Assembly (NCBI GenBank): GCA_964016985.1
Contig: OZ024821.1
Span: forward strand, 122,820,035 to 122,884,034
DNA from: Anodontia alba
Lineage: Eukaryota > Mollusca > Bivalvia > Lucinida > Lucinidae
Direction of reading: 5' to 3'
Length of the DNA: 64,000 nucleotides
This document shows positions 44,783 to 57,136 of the stretch, one piece after another. Position 1 is the stretch's first letter. Every line of letters starts with the position of its first letter. A model generated the notes under the pieces. That model was not told the origin of the DNA. It did no database searches and saw nothing but the letters and a program-made list of their open reading frames with translations. The position numbers were made by a program, and so were the translations under genes.

Positions 44783-44986
44783 GTGTTTGTAAGTCTGTCA
44801 TGAATTTCACCAAAACTTTTTTCCAAAAATATGAGAAATAGAATGAATCAACAATAAACAGAACAAGAAAGAAGAGTAATCAAATTCACCAAAACTTTTC
44901 CCAAAATATATAAGAAATACAATGAATCAACAATAAAGAAAACAAGAAACAAGAGCAATAAAACTCTCTCTGTCTCTGCCTCTGTC

Positions 44987-45032
<46 letters not shown>

Positions 45033-45034
45033 AT
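44334..45034. repeat. T-tract and (CT)n microsatellite cluster
   Basis: T-tract 44334-44359; CT runs 44640-44675 and 44750-44780; CTGT/CT run 44966-45032. Between them CACCAAAACTTTTTTCCAAA is repeated as CACCAAAACTTTTCCCAAA. Overlapping frames here are simple-sequence artefacts. Confidence 0.85.
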
Positions 45035-46239
45035 TTCAGCAATACCGATAACAAGAAATTAGGAATTTGGATGTACATATAATTGCCATATTTGGCTATC
45101 AGAACAGAATATAAACTTTATTACATCTCAGGTAAATCGACATGTGAGGTATGAAATCTGAAAATTAGCCGTGTGACCACAAACCATTTTCAAATTTTCA
45201 GTAGAATTTTGTGCTGCGACTGAGGTCTCTTAATGATGAAAAGATAACAACAGCTGTCGTTGTGCCGTTGTACTGTAGTTATGTCGTGTAGCGGACCAAA
45301 AATATCCATCCCACCACACCCTCAAAATCATGTGTATTCCTGAGAATTCTTCATTCGTGTACCAAATACAAAGAGTAAAAATAAAACCCAACACAGCCTT
45401 CCCTAGGACAAAGGAAGTGTATCTATAGGCCGGTCTGAACCATACAGAACTAGTAATTTATAACTGACCTTGCCAAAGTGATGCTTTGGTTATGGCGTCT
45501 TCTATTTGTTTAGTGTTCAATTACTCCCTGTTGGTGTTTGACGTTTTGTTCGCTTCATTTAAAATAAGCTTGTGGCAGCTGCTGAGACAGAACTGTCTGC
45601 CAGCTTGGCTTTTCGCTTGATCAGTTTTACATGTGACATCTAAATTCTTTGTGTCTCTCTCGTGTAGGATGTGGACTTCGACTGTACTCATCATTGCCTT
45701 TTCATCTACTGTACAAATGTGGTATTAACTCGTCCCTGATAATCCATGCATTACAAATGAAAATGAAACGTTATTTTCATATATTTTCTTAGCAACCAAT
45801 CTACGCAAAAAAAAAAAATTGAAGAACAACATTAGATTGTGGAGTAAGCACTATTTGCCATAGAGAGAAACAAGAGACATGATAGAATGATAACAATACT
45901 GAATATGAATAATTGCAAGTTTACATGCAAGAAGTATTCCATTCTGTAGAAATATTACAGTACAATAGCTGGATGAAAGAACGCAAAACAATATCATTTT
46001 ATGACCTGTACAAAACAAACAAACATGTTTTCGATATTTCATCTTTTAGTAAGTCTGTTATTTCTTCTGTTATATGGCATTACCTATTGCACTAACATGC
46101 CTAAAATATAACTTATTCAGGGAGTAATTTCACGGCGTTTTATTTACGACCTCCGTCATCAAAATAACAGCTACTTCGACATCATAAATAACAGCTGTTA
46201 GAGTGCTTCCGATCATTTGATTAACCATAAAAAAGATAC
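45035..46239. other. No gene seen
   Basis: AT-rich, no recognised repeats or coding signs. Confidence 0.4.
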
Positions 46240-46518
46240 CATCATGAAAAGATACCTATATAATTTGACCCCCTTAAACCCCACTTTTATATAGTAAAAC
46301 TGGGGTTTACAGGGGTATACATTACTTTACTTATTTCTGCTCAAAAACATAGATTGTGGTACTCGTTAGAACCACCTCGGCGAGGCGGTTCTAACGAGTA
46401 CACACAATCTATGTTTTGAGCATAATTATGAAAAATATCAGAATTTTTATCTGAAAATGTTCAGTTTTTGGTGGTGAAATTTTCAATATATTTGAATATG
46501 CGTGTTTTTTTTTTAATG
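46240..46518 (-). mobile_element. MITE-A copy 7
   Basis: Reverse orientation, beginning CATCATGAAAAGATACC. The inner-side TIR is blurred by a T-run near 46505. Confidence 0.85.
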
Positions 46519-46665
46519 CAACGTCACTAGTTTGTAAAACTCTATGTATTTTTCCATACTTTCGAACCTGAAAGTTCTGACATAAGAAACAAAATGATGT
46601 AAAATTGCAACGATACCAACCATGTGTGTCAAAGGTAAATCAAATTCAGATATTAACAATCTAAA

Positions 46666-47035
46666 ATGCAATCTTCGCTGAAAATAACGAATGTCTTCAG
46701 TTTTCCCATTGTTAACTTTCCATTCCTGAGCAGTAATATCCCTGCTGCACTTGCATATGGCGTTTACGTTTCACAGTTAATCCGTTATGCCAGAGCCTGT
46801 TCAAATTATCAGGACTTCATGGAGCGTGGGAAAGTGCTCACTACAAAGTTGTTTAGCCAAGGGTATAAAAAAAGCAACAACAAAAAAAACAAAAAAAAAA
46901 AAAAACAAAAAAAACAAACAAACAAACTAGTAGCAATACTTAAGAAGTTCTTTGGGAGACATCATGATCTGGTCAATCCCTACAATGTGGCAGTTTCCAG
47001 AATTGTTTCTGATGTTTTTGCCAGTGACGCGCCAT
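46666..47035 (+). pseudogene. Retroelement-like C-terminal fragment
   Basis: Reads SFPIVNFPFLSSNIPAALAY, then GVYVSQLIRYARACSNYQDF and GKVLTTKLFSQGY. An A-rich insertion (46868-46930) follows, then KKFFGRHHDLVNPYNVAVSR and IVSDVFASDAP with a stop. From memory, NFPFL...YGVYVSQLIRYARACS occurs near the end of reverse transcriptase proteins in molluscs and cnidarians. I cannot name the clade. The catalytic RT part is absent. Confidence 0.55.
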
Positions 47036-47310
47036 AAGTAGACTTCCCAAATCCTGGACATACGCTTCTATCGATATTTCCTTCGTTCAGGCCTATGGGC
47101 ATGGTGGGCGTGCTTGCTTACCAAGTAATACTTACTATCCGCGGACGCCTGATTACACCTTTTATTCTGGGGTCCATGTCTGTTGGTCTGAACATTCTGA
47201 TTCGTCATTCGTTTACGGATTTATGAGTTTGGATTATGGCTTAGGTACCATGACCGCAACTACTACTTATCATCAAATGCTTCTTTGGATCAAATACAGA
47301 AAAAGGTAGA
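47026..47310 (+). other. Open frame of about 93 codons, no family recognised
   Basis: Immediately after the fragment above but in another frame, an open stretch reads AISRLPKSWTYASIDISF, AYGHGGRACLPSNTYYPRTP, DYTFYSGVHVCWSEHSDSS and GFMSLDYGLGTM before TAG. Aromatic- and serine-rich, balanced composition. It begins without a clear ATG or a strong acceptor. Could be a host exon, a retroelement remnant or chance. Confidence 0.25.
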
Positions 47311-47870
47311 TAGTATTTTATTTATTTATTTATTATTGAAAAAGAGAAGTTTTATGGTATAAATTACACATTCTAAATTGTCTAAGAACTTTCTGACATA
47401 TTCCATAATGGGCTGTTTTACTGAGTGAAGTGAAAATTAGTGAAGATTAGTTTCTTTATGTCAAATATGATTTTCAAATAAAGACTTGAACACTAGAATA
47501 CGGAAACATACTTTTAGTTTGCAATGCTATTCTTGAACAAAAACTTTATATATATATATATATATATATAATTTAATCGTTTTATTTTCATTAATGAATA
47601 CTATTTAGTATTCCTTTGTTATTATTTCCTAATGAACTGTTAGTCTCAAGACAAAATATTGGATTGGCAGACTCAATTTAATTAAAGCAAAAAGGTTTTT
47701 AGTTTTGAGACAGCTATGGAATAATTGTGAAGTTTTCTTATTTACTTTAGAAAATAAATAAATAAATAATAACTTTCAATAATAAATTTTATTTCCATCT
47801 ATTTCTATTTTTTTGCACCATACAAGAAAAAAAAGAACACTTTTTTTTATTTTGGAAAAAAAAAAACTAT

Positions 47871-47903
<33 letters not shown>

Positions 47904-49160
47904 AGAGAGAAAGAAACAAAAGAAAGAAAAAATAAAGAGATCAATACTTATGAATCAATAAATTAAATGCAGAATTTACAGTCAAATGAATTTACATGTA
48001 TTTGGTTCTAAAGTAACATAATGAACACTTCTCCATTATATCCAATTACCCCGTATACGACCCCATCTTGGAATTAAAGGTTGCTGACTGAGCTAATTTT
48101 GATATGACAAAAATCACAGAATCCCCAGTTTTGTTTCTAATTGATATTACCAGGCAGGCAGGCAATCAGATTTTTAACGCTACCAGGCACCATAGGCACA
48201 TAGCGGCAGCATTTACCAGACTTTTGTTTCGATATTTATAATGTTCGTAAAATTAAGTAGAATAAGTGTTCTGATACCCTAAGTTTCACGAAAATGGTTT
48301 AAGCTCTCAGTGAGATTTTGAAGAATCTACACACTCATTGTCAAAGAAATATACCTTCTTATCATAAAAACATATAAAAATGCATATTCCTGAAAACTTT
48401 TAAAATAAGTACAGTATGATCACTATTTAATGTATAAAATTATTACCTCCCTTGACCTAACTTGGCTACGTAGCCTAGTTAGAAAGTACATATTTAGGCG
48501 ATATTTTCTCCTGTAATTCTTTATTGCACAGTCCTTAGAAGCATTTTATAACAAACTAAAGGTAGTTTAATTTCGTTTGGAAATTCTATTCTTAGACAAC
48601 AAAAAATAAGGCTATATAGATATTAGCTCCTCAGCCACCTTTAACATCCTTATAATAACCTCATAATCACTTAGATAAGATAAGCCTTTCATGTGCGCTA
48701 TGTTCAGGACCATATATTGGGGATGATCGTGACAGGGCAATCTAACCAAATAGGGAAAAAATGTGTCTTTAAGTGATTATATAATTAACCAATAGCTAGA
48801 TAAAATGCTCTCTGGCGTTGCCGAATAATTGTGTGGTAACTTGCCGCTTCTATAAGACGAGGTTTTAATCATCTAAATGATCATAGGAGAGAAGAAAACA
48901 ATTAACAGTTTTGACATTAAATACCGTAATATGTTTTGAATCATACGGTGATATATGAGTGTTCAAACGTTTGATGGATAATTCTGATTTGATTAATGGA
49001 AAATGATTAGAAACGCAAAGAGATAATGAATGGATGAACACAGAGATTTTCCCATGGAATTAATGTAAAAAAGAAGAAAGAAAGAAAAAGAATACACCCT
49101 AAAATACCTACTTAAAGACTCTCTTCACGCGGACTGAACTGTGTCCTGTGTATACCACGA
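47311..49160. other. No gene seen; simple repeats
   Basis: (TA)n at 47549-47570, A-tract 47873-47902 and long AT-rich stretches. Confidence 0.45.
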
Positions 49161-50324
49161 CAGAACTATGGGTTCCCAGTCAATTCGTACTCAAGTCAAT
49201 TCGTACTCAAGTCAACTGGTTCTCATTTTGGTCAATTCGTACTCACCGATTTGGTCAATTCGTACTCATTTGGTCAGTTCGTACTCACTATTTGGTCAAT
49301 TCGTACTCATTTTGGTCAATTCGTCCTCATTTTGGTCAACTCGTACTCATGTTTTTTGGTCAGTTCGTACTCATTTTGGGATCTCTACTCGAGGACTTTA
49401 AAATATACTTAATTAAGGCCATTAAAACGCAAAATTAAGAGCATTTAAAAATAATTGAGAGAGGTTTTAGGTCAGACACGATTCTGAGTTATTGGGTTTT
49501 ATTCAGGGACATGGCTCATACTGGACTTTTTTTTTTTGAGAAGTAATGGCGTCAAGAAAATTTAAATTTTGCATATCTCGGGTGTATAGATGGACCAAAT
49601 TCAACTGTCGCGTTGACCTTTATATTTATTATTCACCAGTATGTCTCTGTCTATAAAATCAGTGGGACATGAATGATCCCACCTATCTTTGCGTCTGTCC
49701 GTCCGTCCGTTTTGGCGAATGTTTAGAATAAAAGAGGCTATTTTGGACAAAATTATTGGGTTAATTGCATTTAAAATACAGTGATGGAGGGTCAGTCCGT
49801 CCATCTATCCATTCAATTTTCGATTAAAAAGTGACGAGAAAAAAAAAAGTAATAAAAGTACATTATATATTTTGTATAAAGGCGATTTTTAGTCCATCTA
49901 AACATACAATAAGTATTTCGCAATGAGAGTTTTCAGACTGTTAACATATACTTTCAATGCGAATTGTAAATCATATACAAACATGTCCTTAAGGCCACCA
50001 CTTTTATGCAATCACCTTTCTGAATAGGCCACTATTTCAGATCCCATAAAATGCAACGGAACGGAATTTAAATGCATTAAGCAAGCATTTTTTGTTTCCC
50101 ATAGGCGCTTGCCTAACACAGATTTGTCTGTAGTTCACATGGCAACTGCTGATCAGTTCGAGAAATATTCGGGATTAACTGACAAAAAGACAAAATGACA
50201 TTTTTATTAGAGGGGATGAAAGACCACCATCTTTTTACTATATACTGCCTCGGACCTAATATATGTATATTGGGTCCAAGATTCTGCAGAACGAGATTTT
50301 GTATTGACATTTAAATTTCAATTG

Positions 50325-50325
<1 letters not shown>

Positions 50326-50384
<59 letters not shown>
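50326..50384. repeat. (CA)n microsatellite inside the foldback element
   Basis: About 29 uninterrupted CA units. Confidence 0.95.
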
Positions 50385-50387
<3 letters not shown>

Positions 50388-50619
50388 TAAAGCTTACACA
50401 ACTTGAAACGATTATCTTTTAATCCACACGTGATTGAATAGCGGCGATCAATTAAAGACAATCAAATTGTTCAAAACTGTTACATTCCTAATAGTTTACG
50501 AATTATGCGGTAGAAGATAGCCGCAATAATTCATTGTATTAAATACATGTACTGTGCACAAGATAATTATGTAACGCAATCAAAAAGAAAACTAATTCAT
50601 TTGGTATTTAATGGATGTA

Positions 50620-51180
50620 AATATTAATTGTTTTTCTTTCTTTCATTCTTCTTGTATTAAATTCATAAAAGTTAATTTGTTTGAATTTCTCATTTCTTTA
50701 CTTTCCGTTATACATTGTATCTGGAAGTTTTTCTTGCTTGATTTTAACGTGAGATCAAAGGAAAACAACTTTAATTGCCAATAAATGAGAATAACTACTT
50801 GTTTATTACTTTCTTTCATTTTTCATAGCTTGAATTATTAAAAGTTAATTTATTCAAATTTCTCAATTCTTAATTTTCCGTTATAGTTGCAAGTTTTTCT
50901 TTCTTGATTTTGTTTCAGAATGAGTCTTTTAATGTGAGATAAAAGGAAAACAACTTTAATTGACAATTAATGATAATGATTACTTGTTTAATAACTTATG
51001 GTTTTTTTATGTTATATGTTGATGTTTTTCTTTCGTTCTGTCTTTCTTTCAAAGATTAAAGTCTAGAAAAATAAATTGATGCAAATTTCTCATGTAATAT
51101 TTCTTTTCTGTTATATTTGGATGTTTTCTGTTTGTTTTTCTTTCTATATTTCGTTCGTAATTAGTCAATTTTAGTGTGAG
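50620..51180 (+). repeat. Three degenerate ~185-bp units inside the foldback element
   Basis: AAAGGAAAACAACTTTAATTG at two sites and AAAAGTTAATTTRTTTGAAT-like starts; the third unit is diverged and runs into the right arm. Confidence 0.6.
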
Positions 51181-51371
51181 AACGAATTGACCAAAATGAG
51201 AACGAACTGACCAAAATGAGTACGAATTGACCAAATGAGTACGAATTGACCGAAGAAAAATTCTATGAGTACGAACTGACCGAAAAATGAGTACGAGTTG
51301 ACCAAAATGAGAACGAATTGACTTGAGCACGAATTGACTTGAGAACGAATTGACTTCGTACCAGAACTATG

Positions 51372-52509
51372 CGCGAGGGTTGTGGCCACGTAAAATCGAT
51401 TTAAGCCCCCCCCCCCCCCCCCCCCCCCCGTCCGTCCCCCCAGCCACCTGTAAGGTTTTTACTGACCGTTCCAAGGCGGTGCTTCTGCTGTGATTTTCCA
51501 TCTTTGTCATTGTATCTTTGCATGTATGTCCTCGTGAAAGTTTTATTTTGGTTTGCCGTTTGGGCATTTTTTTTGGGAAAGGAACTGTCCTTTTGGTTTT
51601 CTGCTTGTAGTGTTTTAAATGTAATACCGTTGCTTTAAGTGCGTCCTTCTTTCTCTTTGGTGTTTTGGTAGGAAGGTGTTAGATAATTGTATCGACTCCT
51701 GATCATTGCCTTCCTGTCTATCTCTAAAGTTGCACATACCCATTTCCTTCAATATATTTATGGTCGTTCTGGTATTTTCATGGTCGTTCTAGTATCACTG
51801 GTCGTTTTGGTAAGTCTATACGTACCCAATACGGGTGTTTGGGTATTTGGGCTATTATTTCGTCATTTGTTTTTATTTTTCTTATTTCTTTGATTCACTT
51901 TCAAATAGCGGATTCGATATTATCACTCCATCATCGCTGGGCCTCACTCGTAGCATCACTTCCATGTTATTATTCACGTAATTCAGTTTGATTTATATTG
52001 TTATTGTTGCTGTAGCTTTTTGGCCAAATTTTCTCTCTGGTATAAACTTGCACAGGTATTGTACTTTTTCTCTGGTAAAATATCACAAGTCGTTTACATA
52101 TATAACATGTGTGTAATGTTCAGTCTCTCTAAAAAAAGACACAATTGGACAATTGGGGTGGAAGACTGGGGAAGGCGAGGGGGGGGTGGGGGTGGGGGGG
52201 GGGGGAGGGGGCGCAGAGGGGGGTGTAGGAATTAGTGGAAGGTTTAAAATATTTGGGTTCTCAAAATGAAGTCTTCAAATGTATCAGGAAAGGACAGTTT
52301 CTCTTTCTTAGTCTGAGTAAGAATTAGATTCCTTAACTTCTAGAAATAGTTCTGTGGAGAATTCACTAATCCCTGCACTTTAGCTAAAACAACATGCTCC
52401 TTAAACTTTCTCTAGTATCCTCGTATGGAACACAGTCTTCAATATAATCCTGTACACTTTCATACGCAATATGCATTTGGTACGCTGGATATCTGTTGTA
52501 TTTTTTTTA
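51372..52509. other. No gene seen; C-tract, G-tract, repeat fragments
   Basis: C-tract 51408-51429, G-rich run 52168-52224. ACTGACCGTTCCAAGGCGGT at 51461 matches ACTGACCGTTCTAAGGCGGT at 55035, so the two regions share a dispersed repeat. Confidence 0.5.
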
Positions 52510-52794
52510 AATCACGAAAACATGCCTATATAATTTTGAACCCCTTTAACCCCACTTTTATATAGTAAAACTGGGATTTACAGCGGTATACATTAATTTT
52601 CTTATTTCTTCTCGAAAAACATAGACTGTGGGTACTCGGTAGAACCGCCTCGTCGAGGCGGTTCTAACGAGTGTCCACAAGCTATGTTTTAAGCTGAAAT
52701 ATGAAAAATATCAGATTTTTGTATCTAAAAATATTTGTTTGTTTTTCTTGTAGTAAAATTTTCAGTATATTTGAATAGGCGTGTTTTCGTGATG
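52510..52794 (-). mobile_element. MITE-A copy 8
   Basis: Reverse orientation, starts AATCACGAAAACATGCC and ends GTGTTTTCGTGATG. Palindrome centre CGCCTCG T CGAGGCG. Confidence 0.9.
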
Positions 52795-53859
52795 TCTATG
52801 AGGACGCACCACCGAAATGTGACCCATTTTCAGCTAGAGGTCACAACAGGTATCCAATAAAACTTTTATATAGATTTCATTTTCTCTGCGTCCATTGTAT
52901 GGTTCAATGCACTTGGTCAATGCAAAGATTTTGCAGTAACCCAGCCAACAGAAAACGTTACCGGAACGTTAGCATTTGGTTGCAAAAGGTTTTGGTCGAA
53001 CCAAACATTGTTGGAACGTTATTTTAACGTTTAGCCTTTGGTTGTAGAAATGTTTGATTTGACTCAATGTTATTAAAACCGTATCTAGACGTTTCCTCTT
53101 GGTCGCATGTTTACGTGAAACGAACTTTTTCGCAGCGATGTAATATAAAATATATAAATTGCCGAATTGATTTGAATAAAAAATTAAAAAAAATAGGCAA
53201 TATTATAAGCGAACAGTCACTGAAAAGGCTCTGCAGATTTCATAGCAAGATATCGCAACGTTACAACGTTCAGAAACATTTTGAAACTTTTGTTACCACG
53301 TGGCCGCTTCTTACTTCAGTTGGCCGTTTTGTATTGTTGTCATTAATTTATCTTTTATTTTTGTTTATTTTACCAATTATTGAGCATCATAGTAGATTGG
53401 TTTTAGCGATTAAACATGGAAAACGTAAATACGAATCCGTGCAAAGTTAAAATTGCAAAATAATTATCTATATATTTTCTCAGTGACGTTTTAAATAATA
53501 GCGTGCTTAACTTCTCCGCATGCCTTTTAATTTTCGTCGTATTTCTAGGCGAACAAAGTATATTATCAAAACATATTTATTATATTTGTTGATTATCATG
53601 TATTTTCGCATGAACCATAATCGGAATGCTGTACTGCTTTCTCACGTGTTGCATTGTATATAGCCATAAACAACACTTTGTCATGGTTCCTAAAGAAAAA
53701 GGTCACACGCATCCTATTTAATTTCGGATGATAATGTAATAAACGCGATTGTTGTAATTTATCATACATTTACTAGAAAATATGTTAATTTTGCATGTGT
53801 GATACTAACATGGCTTTCAAGCACATATCACTTTTGTGGGGCACAAACGGTGTGATAAT

Positions 53860-53962
53860 GGGTGATACGGCTTTTTTTCCCGGGCAAAAATCCTATATAT
53901 CATCAGGTCACGTGGGTGATACGGCTTTTTTTGCACGGGAAAAAAAACCGTATCACCACATT
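53860..53962. repeat. TGATACGGC inverted repeat
   Basis: GGGTGATACGGCTTTTTTTC occurs twice directly and once inverted (AAAAAAAACCGTATCACC). Confidence 0.7.
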
Positions 53963-54047
53963 CGGAGCACTCGGCGGTCTTGCCTTAGACTCCATATACG
54001 ATATCAAATAGGCAATCTTGTCAGAAAGAAAACTGCAAATCGATTTT

Positions 54048-54173
54048 GATATGGCAATTTTAATATCATACCCGATATCAACCCTCGACCCTTATCAGCC
54101 CGAGGGCCGAAGGACCTCGGGCTGATATGGATGTCCCGGGTTGATATACGGTATGATATGAAAATTGCCATAT
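54048..54173. repeat. 126-bp near-perfect palindrome
   Basis: Outer ATATGGCAATTTTAATATCA pairs with TGATATGAAAATTGCCATAT; inner CATATCAGCCCGAGG-type arms meet around GGCCGAAGG. Likely a small foldback. Confidence 0.85.
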
Positions 54174-54696
54174 AATAATCTCTATGTATCATACACATTT
54201 CAGAATAAGCTGTCGACAGTCTCAGTCTGTTTAAAAAACATTCTACTGTAACGTTCTCGAAATGTTTAGAAATGTTCTGACGTGACGTTGCTTCACTGTT
54301 CAAACAGTTCATCTAGGCTCGTATGACGAATGCAACGTTCATTTAGATTTCTATGATTAAGTCACAAATTCAATATAAGCAGTACTTTTAAGATTATCAC
54401 ATATCTATAAGCGTGATAGATGTATTAGTTTTTTCTTTATTTTCTCTTTCGATTGTGTTTGAAGAGATATCTGCATATTTTTCAGGTTCTTGCTTGCGCT
54501 ATAGAAGAAAATTCTATTGAAGATAACGATTCAAATAGTCAAGATAAAATATAAAAGAAATATTCGGTGTTATCACCCCATCCGAGCATATAGCTTATGC
54601 TACAGCATAGCGCGATATAAGATTCCAGTTTTCGGTCTGTCCATGTATCTGACTGTCAATGTTCACCCCTAACGACCATCTAAGAAGTTTAGTCTA

Positions 54697-54727
54697 ATAA
54701 TAATAAAAATAATAATAATAATAATAA
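54697..54727. repeat. (AAT)n microsatellite
   Basis: About ten AAT units, interrupted once. Confidence 0.9.
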
Positions 54728-54945
54728 AACTGTTGGAAGTATTGTATTTGTATCAGCTTCTGTGTACAAAAATGGCATGGTTTTCCGTGGTTCAACTATT
54801 GGTTTTCATTTACTCTGGCACACAATAGAATTAGCCATGAGTACTCGTTTTTGTTTATCATAGTGATTAATTTGATTTTTATGGGGTTTTTTTTATGAAT
54901 TGACTGTGTTGGGAGCCTTTATGCGAACCGATTTTTTTTTTTTAC

Positions 54946-55482
54946 GTATTTCTGTATTAAGAGTAGCATCGGCATCCAGGGTGAAGTTGATTAGCTGTAA
55001 AAGTGCTTTAAACCCTACGGTGGTTTATTCTACTGACCGTTCTAAGGCGGTGGCCCCGGAGTTAGTCTTACTCTTTGTTGCTTTTTGGTTCATTCTACGA
55101 GGCGATTTGTTTTAAGTCTTGCCTTCTGTTACTTTTATTCTTGTGTTTTTCAGTCCTATTAGCATTGCGATTACATGGCTTGGGGACGAGAGAGCTAATC
55201 TTAGTGCTTTTCGTACATTTGTTCGATTTGCGCTTGTTTGGTTTGTCTGTTTCCTCTTCCATTTGGTGTCTGGGAGGGGCTACGGCTTGTGATTGTGGCA
55301 CTCCATGCACCTTTTTACCTTTTTTGGGGATTGCCGATCCACATGCAGGTTGGTTTAGGAGAGGTGGTATCTTCTCTAGACATAGGGTGATCGATCCTCA
55401 TGACAAACTGTACTTGAAGAGGTGGTGCAGATACCCATGGTCTGCGTCTAGCGATATTAAGTTAATGTACTTTTGTTCCTAG
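54946..55482 (+). other. Hydrophobic open frames of unknown nature
   Basis: Two overlapping frames. The first contains STDRSKAVAPELVLLFVAFW and FILRGDLF. The second reads SCLLLLLFLCFSVLLALRL, then ELILVLFVHLFDLRLFGLSV, and ends IKLMYFCS before a stop. The shared ACTGACCGTTC segment at 51461 shows that at least part is a dispersed repeat. Membrane-like composition may come from T-rich sequence. I recall similar frames in other invertebrate assemblies but cannot name them. Confidence 0.3.
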
Positions 55483-56265
55483 TAAACAATAGTTGACATG
55501 TATTGGCAGTTTAACTAAATTTCTGTCATGTCTTCTTGGCCGTGTCATTTTGAAGCTGTGTGTAAGCAGCAGTCATTTCTTTAAGTTTTTGCAATGCTTG
55601 TCTATCTAATATGAGGGTCTGGATGGGGTTTATTGATTAGTGATTAATGACCTTATTTTTAGTGAATAGCGATTTAAGGCGTTGGCTTTTAATGATTAGC
55701 GATTTTTGTGGCTTTAAATGTAAATGTAAAATTTTTAAGCCAATACTTGTTGTTTTTTTTTTTTTCAAAAATGGCTTTAGCGATTACTGATTAAAGGGCT
55801 AAAACTTTAATGATTACATGTATCAATTCTTAGTAACTGCCATCCAGATCCTCTAATACTGATAAAATAATTAGGGCACCAAATATACCAAGAGGTCCCA
55901 AGACGGCTGCTTAAAGGTTATCGGAAAGTTTTCACGAACATTTCACCAAACCAAAACCGTTTAGAATTACTTTTAAAACTTTCCAAACATCCCTAATAAA
56001 AAAAGAACAGAAAACATTTTCAAACCTAAAGCACAACAATGTAGAAACGTTTCAGAAACATTTTCTTGTTAGCTGGTAAATTCCTGAAATTCCTCTCATA
56101 ACAGTGAAATAGCTTAAAAACCAATTCAAGTGACAATAAGTTGTCTTAGGTGGCTGTACAAATCTGAACATGTTTCTGCAAGTGACAGTACAAAATTTAG
56201 TTTGTAAACAAAGACTAACCTCAAAACTTTAATCACTTTTGGTATCACATCTTGGAACGCATTAG

Positions 56266-56492
56266 TTAATCCGTTTATGGCTGACGTCCCATAAAAAGGG
56301 ACATCGACAAACAGTGTAGTCCCAGGTCAGACACCGCAAAACGTGGCGTCTGATCAGAGTCTACACTTGCATTCAGTACAGGAATTTCTATAATAAATGA
56401 TGATACTGAAAAACAAACCAGACACCCCCAGAACTGGAAATGAACCTGTCCAAAAGAGAGAGGTGGAAGTCCACTAGGCATAAATGGGTTAA
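56266..56492 (+). mobile_element. TTAA-type MITE, second terminus class
   Basis: TTAATCCGTTTATGG to GCATAAATGGGTTAA with the AACAGTGTAG hairpin inside. Confidence 0.7.
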
Positions 56493-57136
56493 CATAGGAA
56501 GAGTCTACACGGACAAACCTTTTTATCGGGCAAGAACACTTTCATGCACGCTGATGCGATAAAACTGGTATTTCGTTGTGGTGCAAGTCAAACTTATCAA
56601 GATATTCCCATTACTAGTGTACACATCGCACGCTCATGTGTCTGGTATGTTCCATGTATATTACAAATACAACTGGATGGCAAGATTCTAAGATAAGCGA
56701 AAACTGGTTTCCTTCAAGAAAGGAATCCAATACATGGACTCGCAATTCTTCTGCAAACTCTTTGGTTTATTTATAAATAAACAAGACCAACAATTCAACA
56801 AAGCTTTATTTCATACAAAAAAAATCTGCAAAAATCTAGGCTGGTACAAAAAGCAGCAAAAGCAAAAAAAAAAAAAAAAATAAATAAATAAATAAAAATA
56901 AAAATAAAATAAAAAATAAAAAACAATGTGACTAACCGTTAATGCGATTAAATACGAAAATGTGGCGGCTGTATACTACACAGAACAGCACTTATCTTTG
57001 AAAACTGGGTTTTGCGCTTATATTGGAAAAGAGCTTACTATGGTTAATAAAAGAATCCAGCCTCACTTTTCATAAACAATTTTTCAGACTCTGCATACAC
57101 AAACATGTCATATACAGGCCTATTCTTCCATCTGCC
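56493..57136. other. No gene seen
   Basis: AT-rich with an A/AAAT-rich tract at 56863-56925. Confidence 0.4.

Larger units (their letters stand above)
49171..51361. mobile_element. Foldback element with tandem-repeat arms
   Basis: Left arm 49178-49380 is a tandem array of TTTTGGTCAATTCGTACTCA units (first units shorter, CAAGTCAATTCGTACT). Right arm 51175-51358 is the same array inverted. Both outer ends are flanked by the 10-bp CAGAACTATG (49161-49170 and 51362-51371). The 1.8-kb interior holds no recognisable protein. Subrepeat-built arms with 9-10 bp duplications are known from Drosophila FB and Mutator-like elements; the comparison is by architecture only. Confidence 0.85.
52940..56076. 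mobile_element. Candidate 3.1-kb TIR element with TAA duplications
   Basis: Left end CCCAGCCAACAGAAAACGTT, right end GAAACATTTTCTTGTTAGCTGG (inverted ACCAGCTAACAAG). TAA flanks at 52937-52939 and 56077-56079. Sub-terminal AACGTT-type repeats lie inside both ends. A 3-bp TWA duplication is typical of PIF/Harbinger, but no transposase is seen. The span could also be two separate ends. Confidence 0.45.

Noticed and set aside
44542..44826. Frames rich in Arg-Glu or Ser-Leu
   Set aside because: Pure translation of CT/AG microsatellites.
49141..49438. Open frames with repeated SIRTQVNSYSSQLVLIL-type peptides, and their mirror at 51049-51389
   Set aside because: They are translations of the tandem-repeat arms of the foldback element; frames stay open only because of the repeat unit.
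53067..53450. 126-codon frame on the plus strand
   Set aside because: No recognisable motif, AT-biased composition, and it overlaps AACGTT repeats of the candidate element.
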